From Pelobates cultripes (lineage: Eukaryota > Chordata > Amphibia > Anura > Pelobatidae), in contig OW240915.1 of the NCBI GenBank assembly GCA_933207985.1, positions 108,118,643-108,182,642 of the forward strand: a stretch of 64,000 nucleotides of DNA, read 5' to 3'. The notes under the pieces were generated by a model. It was not told the origin of the DNA. It was given only the letters and a program-made list of their open reading frames with translations, and did no database searches. A program made the position numbers and the translations under genes. Positions 54,535 through 64,000 of the stretch are shown here, in pieces; position 1 is the first letter of the stretch; each line of letters opens with the position of its first letter.

Positions 54535-54672
54535 GGCCTCTATTATTCATATTTTAAGTCCATTGTTGAAGCTCCTTCGTATTATTCTGGCCTGCATATG
54601 ATAATGAATGATAATGTAACAGAATATCCTCATGTGATAAATACATTGAAGAGGTTTAATCTCTATCCTGAG
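54535..54672 (+). CDS. dpy19l-like exon, luminal loop (DPY19 C-mannosyltransferase)
   Basis: A 138-nt exon of 46 codons, phase 0 at both ends, with acceptor TTTAATTACAG (ending 54534) and a perfect donor GTAAGT (54673). It encodes [15 protein letters not shown], then [17 protein letters not shown] and [14 protein letters not shown]. In DPY19L1/L2 this directly follows the FRTEM sequence of the previous exon. The frame is fully open. As far as I recall the vertebrate family sequence, it differs at several otherwise conserved positions (e.g. [15 protein letters not shown]), hinting at a diverged paralogue or relaxed selection. Confidence 0.92.
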
Positions 54673-55097
54673 GTAAGTTAATATGGCTTTATTTAGAAAT
54701 TCTTATTTTTTTTTTTTTTTTATCAATTTCATATAATTCACTATAAGGAATATTGATATAGCATTACTCAGCCAAGTGCTTCTGTTGTGATTTCTAAAGT
54801 TGCATGTTTAGATTGATCATGTAGCCTCTAGAGCTCAAAACCAGTTGGAGCTCTAAATACCAAACAACTTGTGACTGGCTGTACAGCAATGATTAGTAGT
54901 ACAATAACAAATGGAGTACTACACGTTTTCTACCAGTCATTTGTAGAATATACACTTTATGTACACTTCACAATTAAATATAGAAAGCTCAATACTATTT
55001 TGCCCCACAAAGGGTTTATTTGGCAACACCACCTCGAAGGGTTTTTCTCTATCCCACCATATCTTTGTCTCGCCTAATTATACTGATGTACTTCATA

Positions 55098-55577
55098 TTA
55101 AAGGACCACTATAGTGCCAGGAAAACATATTTGTTTTTCCTGGCACTATAGTGCTCCCTAGTGCTCCGCCCTGCTCTGGGGAGAGGAAGGGTTAAACACC
55201 TTTTATTCCAGCGGTGAGGCTCTCCTCCTCCTCTCCTCTTTCTTCTTCTCCTCTTAACCCGACTTGAATGCTTTTCAGCGGCAGGAGCTCTTGTGGCGTG
55301 CTCAGCCCGGTCTCATAGGAAAGCATTTACAATGCTTGTCCTATGGGCAGCTTCTTGCGTCTTCTCACTGTGTTTTTCACTGTGAGAAGCGCATAGCATA
55401 CTCTGCCGGCTGTCAATGAGACAGCCACTACAGAACACGGAGGCTGGATTAACCCATTTATAAACATAGCGTTTCTCTGAAACTGTTTTATAAAAGGGTT
55501 AATCCTATATAGGACTTTAACACCAAGATCACTTCATTAAGCTGAAGTGGTCTGTGGGTGCCTAAGTAATCCTTTAA
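55098..55577. mobile_element. T2/Kolobok-like MITE
   Basis: TTAA flanks (55098-55101, 55574-55577). The left end AAAGGACCACTATAGTGCCA is followed by the CCAGGAAAACATATTTG/TTTTTCCTGGCACTATAG stem. The right part carries the ACTTCATTAAGCTGAAGTGG stem, TGGGTGCCTAAGTAATCC and TTTAA. It lies in the intron between dpy19l exons at 54535 and 56101. Confidence 0.75.
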
Positions 55578-56100
55578 ATACGTGACAAGCACACATTACA
55601 TTTTGGAGTTATAGATGAGACATGGTGCAGCAATTGTGCAGTAACTACATTTTACCGCAAGGATTCTGGTGGGCCAGCACATTTCCTTTATTATTTTGCA
55701 CTTCTTTTCCTTTTTCCATTCCTCTGGCTTGTTCCTTCCCCCTTTCTCAATAACTTATGACTGTATGTGTGATTTGTCATTGTGCGATAAAGGGTGTGTT
55801 TTCATTCACACAACACTTTTTCATAATTTATATCTGCCTTTGTGTATGTGAAGCTTAGTTTTTAAAATGTAAAAATTCCATGGAAAATTCTCAGTCTTAG
55901 TGTGTTTATTTGTAAAAAGCTGAATGCTTTCAAACATTCATTTCTACTCTATCTAGCTTTCAGTTGCTCAAAATAATTGTCCTGCAGTGCAGTTATATAA
56001 CATTTAGAGAGTTGGCAGATAAGAAACACTACTTGGCAATACAGTAAAGAACTATTTAGGAAGCTGTATAATTCTAGTCTAATTCTTTTCTCCATGTAAG
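55578..56100. other. Intronic sequence, unassigned
   Basis: AT-rich; ends with the T/C-rich tract AATTCTTTTCTCCATGTAAG that serves as acceptor for the next exon. Nothing else recognised. Confidence 0.5.
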
Positions 56101-56223
56101 GTGATTTTGGCCAGCTGGTTTGCATTATTTATACTACCACAATGAAGATCCTTGGTATTCAGACCAAATTTGCTGGAAAGTGAATGCATGGAAGACCTCA
56201 GTCCTGTAATGGAAGCTGTGAAG
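56101..56223 (+). pseudogene. dpy19l-like exon with frameshifts and stop
   Basis: The exon lies between acceptor CTCCATGTAAG and donor GTTAGT. The required frame starts VILASWF, as in DPY19L1, but then reaches TGA at codon 15. A second frame gives TTTMKILGIQTKF, and a third CWKVNAWK; SCEG at the end lies in the second frame and joins GLGDPAYF of the next exon. This needs a net gain of two bases plus two compensating single-base changes. The length is 123 nt where I expect 121 from the family (from memory). Either this copy is a pseudogene or the assembly has several errors. None of the shifts is in a long homopolymer. Confidence 0.8.
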
Positions 56224-57299
56224 GTTAGTTGAATAAATAGTGTATTTTTTTTTTTTCTCAAATCCAATTTCAAGTCTTTATTTAAAAAAAAATTATTCTT
56301 TGTTACAAAATGTATCCAATTCAATAGAGTACACCATTTTTTCATTTCTTCAGCTGCAAATTTATAAATTGACACTTTATAATCATCACTTATAATTTAG
56401 ATAATATATAGATATTTATAAACAAAATGATACAAATGCAAATTTTTTACTATAATATGACATTTAAATTACCAAAGCTCTAGTATGTAGATCTGTATAT
56501 ATAAAATATAGATTTGAAAACAAAATGTGTAGTTGTTTTCCAAGGGAATTTACTTAAGGTTTTGTATTAAATGGTAGCACCACACAATAAAGATGGTAGC
56601 TCTGATAACATGATATGATGATAGCCAATAGGTCCATTTTTGTAAAAATGGTGGTATAATGGTGTGAGATACCATGCAATATTTATTTGTTATATAGACT
56701 TTGGGCAACTTACTGCTTGCAGTATCTCTAAACCAGTTCAGGGCACCCATTCCTCTATCTTTTATAATTTAAAGACAGAGCAGTCTAATGGAATGGATGG
56801 GGCCAGGGAGGGTGCATGTCATGACCGCGGAAGGAACTTTTAGCAAAGTCTTGCCATTTCAGATGTTCCTTCAAGGTAGCACTGCTGAAGTGCTCTTGCA
56901 TGGAAAGAAATGCCCTGTGCATGTTTGTTTGCAACAATTATTTGTTTGCCTTGTGTTTTTATGGGTGAAATTCACTCTAGTAGCCCAATAAACAGTATAA
57001 CAGAGGGACAAAAGTGGAAATGGCTGATAAAGGTATGTGCATGTGTAAGAAAAGCTACCTGTGGTGTATGTGTTTGGAGCTGCTTGTGGCATTGTGTGTT
57101 TTGTAGAGGTGTGGTTTGTAGTATACCATATGTGTGTGTGTATCCCGTGCTGTAAAAGTGTAAAAGAAAGTGTGTGTGGTGCTGTAGGTGTAGTGTGTGT
57201 GTGTCTAGAGGCATTGTGTATGTATAGAGAGGTTATGCGTGAGCATGTGTGGGTGTGTATGTATGTGTATATATGTATATGTATGTATGTGTGTGGGTG
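56224..57299. other. Intronic sequence, unassigned
   Basis: AT-rich at first, TG-rich from about 57000. No gene or element border is seen. The minus-strand frame 56871-57503 is driven by TG/TA/AG repeats. Confidence 0.5.
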
Positions 57300-57301
57300 T
57301 G

Positions 57302-57391
<90 letters not shown>
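57300..57391. repeat. (TA)n-(GA)n compound microsatellite
   Basis: TA run (57306-57334) followed by about 28 GA repeats to 57391. Confidence 0.95.
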
Positions 57392-57393
<2 letters not shown>

Positions 57394-57720
57394 AAATACC
57401 TGAATATTGCAGTATGCAATGATACCTTTTGGACTAATATGAATTTAAAGACAAGCGAAGCTTGTGTTTGTAATATTATGTTAATCCAATAGGAAGGTAT
57501 CATTGCATCTACAACTCTATTTTATTTGTTCACACTGAACTATCACGGCTAATCCAATCTACATAGCCTATAATGAGAAGCTTTTGGAGAACCTCACTTT
57601 CTCAAGTCTGAAGCATTTGAGACTTGAGAAAAGAATACTCGAAAGTGTCGTAAAAATTGATTAGTCCATTATAAAAGGTATTACAAGATACAAATGTTAT
57701 CTGTTTTTTACATCTACATC
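57392..57720. repeat. Interspersed repeat beside microsatellite
   Basis: It contains CAATGATACCTTTTGGACTA, its near-mirror AATAGGAAGGTATCATTGCA, and AGAAGCTTTTGGAGAACCTC with TTTCTCAAGTCTGAAGC. Parts recur at 30510-30625 and 62340-62610. Class unknown; it consistently borders microsatellites. Confidence 0.55.
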
Positions 57721-58288
57721 ATTGGACTAATATGGTTACAAACTCACTACTTGAACACTATATAGATATGTATAGAGAGAGATCAATATAGACTGTTGCT
57801 TGTTTTATGTAGAAGGGGCTTTTAGAATTAAAAGCCATTATTAATTTAAAAAATGAAATATTTATTCCTCCCTGCTTAGTTGTTTTACCTTTTGCCTGGG
57901 AAGAGGACATGCGCGTAAGTGAGTGCAATTTGCAGACCATGCCTTTGTAGCAACCATGGTAACACTCTCGGTGACTGGTAAAATTAACTTGGTCTGCACC
58001 CGCTCTGGAGGTTAGGGATATCTTTACCTTGCTGTACTTTAGTTTAAGGAACTTTTTGCCGCCCCAGAGCACATCCACACAGAGTGTCGCGACTTTGAGT
58101 TAGCTATTTGGGTTGTGTTAAAATCAGTGTCTCTTTAAGATGATGTAATTTAAGATATTTAATTTACTTATTGCTTAGATGATTATATTTCATCTTACAT
58201 TTCCAGATGTTTTATTCCACTTCATTTTATTTTATTTATTGACAAGTTAAGGTAATTTTATTCATGTTTGTTATTTTATTTTTTAAAG
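57721..58288. other. Intronic sequence, unassigned
   Basis: No repeats recognised; ends in the acceptor TTATTTTTTAAAG of the next exon. Confidence 0.5.
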
Positions 58289-58369
58289 GCCTTGGAGATC
58301 CTGCCTACTTTACGTCACCATGATTTTTTATTTTGAATGGAATAATGGTATCATTGTTCTACATATATA
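58289..58369 (+). pseudogene. dpy19l-like exon with two compensating frame changes
   Basis: After the acceptor AAAG the frame gives GLGDPAYF, then meets TGA. Shifting by one at CTTTACG gives YVTMIF, and shifting back at the six-T run gives ILNGIMVSLFYIY. Together these match the segment of DPY19L1 that enters the next membrane helices. The donor is probably GTACAT at 58370. The two changes cancel, so total length is kept, but the stop lies between them. One change is beside a T run, where base-calling errors are likely. No later exon of the family could be recognised before the window ends. Confidence 0.75.
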
Positions 58370-58929
58370 GTACATATTTAAAATTAGCTGTGACATTGGG
58401 AGCAGCTTTATAAAATGTATTTTGCCTTCTATATATGTGGTTTTATGTAGTTTGCCAATGGATATCAGAACTAATATTGTGTGTTTAGGACACCTGTATT
58501 TTAGCTTTATAAACTGCAACCTAAAAAGTTGTTCAGGCTGTTTGCTTTTCTAACATTTCATTTAGCCAAAATATTTATTCCCAGAGTAAAGATACAAATG
58601 TTTAGTTCATGTTTCTGTATGGGTTTTAAGGACATTGTAACATAGCTTATTGATACAAAGAAGTTACCTCGCGCTCTCTCCTAAATCCCTATGTATATTT
58701 AAACAAATGGCGATCAGGTAACTTTTTCTTTGGTTTTTACTGTATGTATTGCGGCTGATGTGTACTGTGATCGTTTCTGCCGCCCAAGAATGATAGGAGT
58801 GAGCACAGGACTTATCTTTTTGTGTATTTGTATTCACTTTTGTATCACACAGCTTTGTTACAATGCTGCCGCCCATAAAGGTTAATAGGTATATAGGGGG
58901 GTATATAAAAAATACCCCTCTCTGTCTCA
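58370..58929. other. Unassigned sequence
   Basis: AT-rich, then moderately GC-balanced up to the CR1 copy. No exon recognised. Confidence 0.45.
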
Positions 58930-59448
58930 TTGGAGATATCTTTGCCAGAAGCTCAAGGAAGCAAAGTGAAAGGTCAGTGTAGGACCCACCCAGGAGGGTC
59001 TGCCATGACGTTGGCAGTCGGGCATTCCTTCCAATGGCCATCAGCTACTGCTCATAGAGACAGGAGACGTATCTGTAATATTGTTAAGCGAGCAAAGCAG
59101 GAAGGGGAATTGGATGTACTAGGGACAAATGACTTGGCTTGCAATGAGGTTTCAGAGGTTAAGGAAGTTTTTAGTGTTGTTGCCAATGATATACGGCAGG
59201 TTGCTTCCACACTGTCATTCTCTGAAGTTCTGCCTGTGCATAACGCTCAGAACGTCAGGCGGATGCGTATTAGGGACTTTAATTTGTGGCTTGGTGAATG
59301 GTGTTGGGAGAAAGGATTTGGCTTTATTTCTCATGGTAGCTCTGTTGGAATGGAAATAAACTGTACAAAAAAGATGGTTTGCATCTTTCTCAAAAGGGAA
59401 CAAATGTTCTCAGTGAGCAGTTCAGAGGTTTTGCTAGGATGTATTTAA
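58930..59448 (+). pseudogene. CR1 LINE ORF1, esterase-type domain remnant
   Basis: The 172-codon frame contains LGTNDLACNEVSEVKEVFSV, TLSFSEVLPVHNAQNVRRMR and FNLWLGEWCWEKGFGFISHG. This fits the SGNH-hydrolase (esterase) domain known in ORF1 of fish and amphibian CR1/L2-type LINEs: the GTND block, then an RR.RI..FN..L..WC segment. The first block with the catalytic serine and the final Asp-x-x-His block are not clear in this frame, so it is probably broken. It lies just ahead of the ORF2 remains on the same strand, as expected for a bicistronic LINE. Confidence 0.75.
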
Positions 59449-59559
59449 ACTAGGAGGGGAGGGGAGGGGGGGCAAAAGGATTATAAAACATCAATCCAAT
59501 TGTCCCCCAAAACAAGGGAGAAGGTGCCTGTAGCAAGTGTGTTAAAAAATTATAAGCGT

Positions 59560-62236
59560 AGAGTCATGTCTACAAATGCTCGCATTTTAGGGAATAAGAT
59601 CCATGAACTTATGGCAACTGATAGTGTAGATTTAGTCGCTGTTACTGAGACATGGTATAATGAGAAAAAATGACTGGGACATATCAATACCAGGGTACTC
59701 TTTATATAGAAAAGACAGGGAAGGCAAGAAAGGGGGGGGTGGCCCTGTATGTGTAGGATAGCATAAAATCTAGCCTAATAAAAGTTAGTGAGGCGAACAT
59801 AGAGTCCGTTTGGGTTACGTTAGAATTTGGTAATCACACAGTAACTCGTGTAGGTGTGATTTATAGGCCCCCAGGACAAATTGAAGAGTTAGATAATCTA
59901 CTTGTTGAGGAAATAGCTAAAATGACTTTACTCTTCCTGATGTGAATTGGAAAAGAAAAATAGCTTCTTGTGCCAGGAGCACACACATTCTAAACTCCCT
60001 ACTGGGATTGTCTCTAAAACAAGTTGTTGAGGAGCCAACTCGTAAAGAGGCCATACTAGATTTAGTGTTAACAAATGGAGATTTGGTATCAGATGTTACT
60101 GTAGGTGAAAGTTTAGGATCCAGTGATCATCAGTCAGTGTGGTTTAACATAAGAACAGTGACTGAGTCACACCACACAAAAACAAAAGTTTTAGACTTTA
60201 GAAAAACCGACTTTTCTAAATTTAGAATATGTGTAGAGGAGTCATTATCAGACTGGAGCAATTTAAATGGAGTCCAAGAGAAATAGGATTATTTAAAAGT
60301 TGCACTACTGAAGGCAACAGAAAATTGCATTAGGCTTGTCAGTAAAAGCCAAAAATTCAAGAAACCACTGTGGTACTCCGCAGATGTGGCCAAAATAGTA
60401 AACTAAAAGTTAGCATTTAGTAATTATAAAAAAGCCCAGAGTGAGGAAGACAGAATGATCTATAAGATTAGGCAGAAAGAGGCTAAGCAAGTTATAAGAG
60501 CTTCCAAATCACACACAGAAGAGAAAATAGCACAATCAGTAAAAAAAGGGGGATAAAACATTTTTTAGATACATAAATGAGAAAAGAAAAGTAAAACCAG
60601 GATTAGTTAGATTAAACACAAAAGAAGGAAGGTATGTAGAAGAGGATAAAGGTCTAGCTGACTGCCTCAATGAATATTTTTGTTCGGTATTTACAGATGA
60701 AAATTAAGGAAAGGGACCTCAGTTAAGAAAAAAGATAAATTAGTCATTTATTACACGTGAGTTTACAGAGGAAGAGGTTCTAAGTCAATGGGACCTGATG
60801 GAATACACCCAAAGCTATTAAACAAGCTTAGTGGTGTACTAGCAAAACCATTAACAGATTTATTTAACCAATCATTGCTAACAGGAGTAGTCCCAGAAGA
60901 TTGGAAGTTAGCGAATGTTGTGCCCATTTACAAGAAAGGTAATAGGGAGGAGTCGGGCAACTATAGGCCAGTAAGTCTTACTTCAGTAGTGGGGAAAGTG
61001 ATGGAAACCATGTTAAAGGATAGGATTGATGAACATCTAAAAAAACATGGATTTCAAGATCAGAGACAACATGGGTTTACTTCAGGGAGATCATGCCAAA
61101 CTAATCTTATTGATTTTTTTGATTGGGTAACTAAAATTATAGATCAGGGTGGTGCAGTAGACATTGCTTACCTAGATTTCAGTAAGGCTTTTGACACTGT
61201 TGCACATAGAAGGCTTATCAATAAACTGCAATATTTGAGTTTGGATTTCAATATTGTGTAATGAGTAAGGCAGTGGCTGAGTGACAGGCAACAGAGGGTT
61301 GTAGTCAATGGAGTATATTCGAAGCTTGGGCTTGTCACCAGTGGGGTACCTCAAGGATCTGTACTTGGACCCATTCTCTTTAATATTTTTATTAGTGATA
61401 TTGCAGAAGGTCTTGATGGTAAGGTATGTCTTTTGCTGATGATACTAAGATATGTAACAGGGTTGATGTTCCAGGAGGGATAAGCCAAATGACAAATGAT
61501 TTAGGTAAACTAGAAAAATGGTCAGAATTGTGGCAACTGACATTTAATGTGGATAAGTGCAAGATAATACATCTTGGATGTAAAAACCCAAGGGCAGAGT
61601 ACAGAATATTTGATAGAGTCCTAACCTCAACATATGAGGAAAGGGATTTAGGGGTGATTATTTCTGATGACTTAAAGGTAGGCAGACAATGTAAAAGAGC
61701 AGCAGGAAATGCTAGCAGAATGCTTGGTTGTCTAGGACAGGTATTAGCAGTAGAAAGAGGGAAGTGCTCATGCCATTGTACAGAACACTGGTGAGACCTC
61801 ACTTGGAGTATTATACGCAGTACTGGAGACCGTATCTCCAGAAGGATATTGATACATTAGAGAGAGTTCAGAGAAGGCTACTAAACTGGTTCATGGATTG
61901 CAGGATAAAACTTACCAGGAAAGGTTAAAGGATCTTAACATGTATAGCTTGGAGGAAAGACGAGACAGGGGGGATATGATAGAAACATTTAAATATATAA
62001 AAGGAATCAACACAGTAAAGGAGGAGACTATATTTAAAAGAAGAAAAACTACCACAACAAGAGGACATAGTCTTAAATTAGAGGGACAAAGGTTTAAAAA
62101 TATCAGGAAGTATTACTTTACTGAGAGGGTAGTGGATGCATGGAATAGCCTTCCAGCTGAAGTGGTAGAGGTTAACACAGTAAAGGAGTTTAAGCATGCG
62201 TGGGATAGGCATAAGGCTATCCTAACTATAAGATAA
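59560..62236 (+). pseudogene. CR1 LINE ORF2, endonuclease and reverse transcriptase, broken
   Basis: Endonuclease motifs come first: ARILGNKIHEL, VDLVAVTETWYNE, VGVIYRPPG, then LGSSDHQSVWFNI (the SDH catalytic box). Reverse transcriptase follows: [83 protein letters not shown] and [10 protein letters not shown] (FADD intact). The C-terminal part has [48 protein letters not shown] and NMYSLEERRDRGDMI, and ends VVDAWNSLPAEVVEVN. Stops and frame changes lie near 59670, 59940, 60290, 60720, 61260, 61430 and 61790. It is far more complete than the CR1 at 10560. Confidence 0.9.
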
Positions 62237-62249
62237 GGCCAGGGACTAA

Positions 62250-62420
62250 TGAAAGTATTTAGAAAATTGGGCAGACTAGGCAGAAGAGAGTTTTCCTCTC
62301 TTCTTCAGGTTTGAAGCAATACTGATCAATCTGAAGAGCGGAAAACTCTCGAAAGCTTGTCTTTGAAATATTATGTTCATCCAATAAAAAAGGTATCATT
62401 GCATATTGCAATACTCTGGT

Positions 62421-62425
<5 letters not shown>
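62250..62425. repeat. Interspersed repeat fragment
   Basis: TTCTTCAGGTTTGAAGC, GGAAAACTCTCGAAAGCTTG and TCATCCAATAAAAAAGGTAT lead to ATTGCAATACTCTGGTA. Related words occur at 57440-57500. It follows the CR1 end directly. Confidence 0.5.
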
Positions 62426-62458
<33 letters not shown>

Positions 62459-62464
62459 TGTGTG

Positions 62465-62534
<70 letters not shown>

Positions 62535-62605
62535 TATATATACTGCAATACTCTGGTATATTGGCATTTTGTCTACTGGACTAATACGGCGAATCCAATC
62601 TACAC

Positions 62606-62660
<55 letters not shown>

Positions 62661-62675
62661 TATACACACACACAC
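62426..62675. repeat. (TG)n/(TA)n compound microsatellites around a duplicated motif
   Basis: TG (62426-62465), TA (62468-62524), then GCAATACTCTGGTAT again, CTACTGGACTAATACGG, and another TG/TA block (62605-62662). Tyr/Ile-rich and Val/Cys-rich frames here are artefacts. Confidence 0.9.
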
Positions 62676-63352
<677 letters not shown>

Positions 63353-63362
63353 GGGGGTATAT

Positions 63363-64000
63363 TAGGGATCGACCGATTATCAGTCTGGCCGATATTCGGT
63401 ATTTTCGGCAATATCGGTATCGGCCTATAGAGATACCGATATTGCCGATAATACATACCAGAACCGCTGGGCCCATTACAAACCCGCCGCAAGCTCTTAC
63501 TTACCTTCCTAGCAGCTCCCTTCAGCTACCCACTGGAAATCTCGCCAGTCTCTCGGCCATCAGAGCGTTACGGGTTACCATGGCAACGCTCCGTACGGCA
63601 CCATGGCCACGAGAATTAGACAGGAGAGCTGAAGGGAGCTGCTGGGAAGATAAATAAGCGCTTGCTGCAGGCCCCCACTGCGTAGTCCATGCCACTGGAC
63701 CACCAGGGAATGTCATATCCCCCCTCTCTGGCCAAGTAAGAAGCAGGGAGGGGGACTAAACATTTTTGTCCCTGGTGCTATGATGACACCACCTGGGGAA
63801 ATATTACTGCTAAACAGGAGCTTGGTCAGGTGCCGCGGTCCTTTAAGACCGCAACTGGATCCCTGTAATGTCGGCTGGCTGGGAGGAAATGACAGACTGT
63901 CACTTCCTCCCAGCATCCTGCAAGGAGGCAGCGGGGGAGGAGGCAACCGCAGTGTGGGAGTAGAGGAGCATGAAGAGCTCCAGTCCCCTCACTCCTACCA
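63363..64000. mobile_element. hAT-like element, TAGGGATCGACC family, cut by window end
   Basis: It starts TAGGGATCGACCGATTATCA with dense ATCGG words and shares the CGATATTGCCGATAAT, CCTTCC..AGCAGCTCCCTTCA and GGACCACCAGGG blocks with 26222-27035. An inner hairpin pairs AGCAGCTCCCTTCAGCT (about 63510) with AGCTGAAGGGAGCTGCT (about 63627). The right end lies beyond the window. Confidence 0.75.

Noticed and set aside
56101..56223. Simple homopolymer sequencing error as full explanation of the broken dpy19l exon
   Set aside because: At least three frame changes are needed and none lies in a long homopolymer, so a single base-calling error is not enough; error in the 58289 exon remains possible.
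56871..57503. 210-codon minus-strand frame
   Set aside because: Driven by TG, TA and GA repeats; His/Thr and Ser/Leu runs without any domain.
44941..58369. Processed (intronless) retrocopy of dpy19l
   Set aside because: The coding blocks are separated by kilobases and bounded by splice signals, so introns are retained.

Overview
The window is a piece of a repeat-rich vertebrate nuclear genome, most likely an anuran amphibian. I infer this from the mix of repeats: many T2-type (Kolobok-like) MITEs with TTAA target sites, L1/Tx1-like LINEs, CR1 and L2 LINEs, a DIRS-like tyrosine-recombinase retroelement, hAT and piggyBac-like elements, a Tc1 element and long (TA)n and (CA)n tracts. There are no operons, CRISPR arrays, rRNA or tRNA genes, or bacterial signals.

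One host gene can be recognised. A plus-strand series of short, spliced exons matches the N-terminal part of a DPY19-like C-mannosyltransferase (dpy19l1/dpy19l2 type): 44941-44965, 46055-46142, 54535-54672, 56101-56223 and 58289-58369, plus a tentative upstream exon at 19370-19438. The first exons are open and join in compatible phases. The last two carry frameshifts and stops, so the copy is either an unprocessed pseudogene or hit by sequence errors. Its introns hold most of the mobile DNA. No earlier 5' exon and no exon after 58369 was recognised.

Layout. 1-10500: T2 MITEs, a palindromic piggyBac-like element (2461-5432) split by a solo LTR (4066-5130), a hAT-like composite with a CT minisatellite (5645-7777), and a small hAT MITE. 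10560-18408: a nested stack in which a CR1 LINE holds a T2 MITE, which holds a minus-strand L1, and the CR1 tail carries a complete Tc1 transposon with an intact 338-aa transposase. 19900-31900: a minisatellite, hAT elements, and a second solo LTR that is itself interrupted twice. 32235-33021: a terminal-inverted-repeat element sharing palindromic modules with the 5645-7777 element. 34870-44050: a long minus-strand L1 copy interrupted by a hAT element that carries a T2 foldback. 44370-49400: T2 MITEs, dpy19l exons and an L1 derivative with ORF1 but no ORF2. 49870-54050: an L2 LINE, a DIRS fragment and a piggyBac-like relic. 54535-58369: the last recognised dpy19l exons. 58950-62236: a CR1 copy keeping an esterase-type ORF1 and much of ORF2. 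62250-64000: microsatellites and a hAT-like element running off the edge.

The Tc1 transposase is the only intact protein-coding gene seen; every LINE copy is broken. I found no clearly new multi-gene system. The most interesting points are the dpy19l copy with lesions confined to its last two exons, the complete DD37E Tc1 element, palindromic modules shared by elements with unrelated ends, and an ORF1-only L1.
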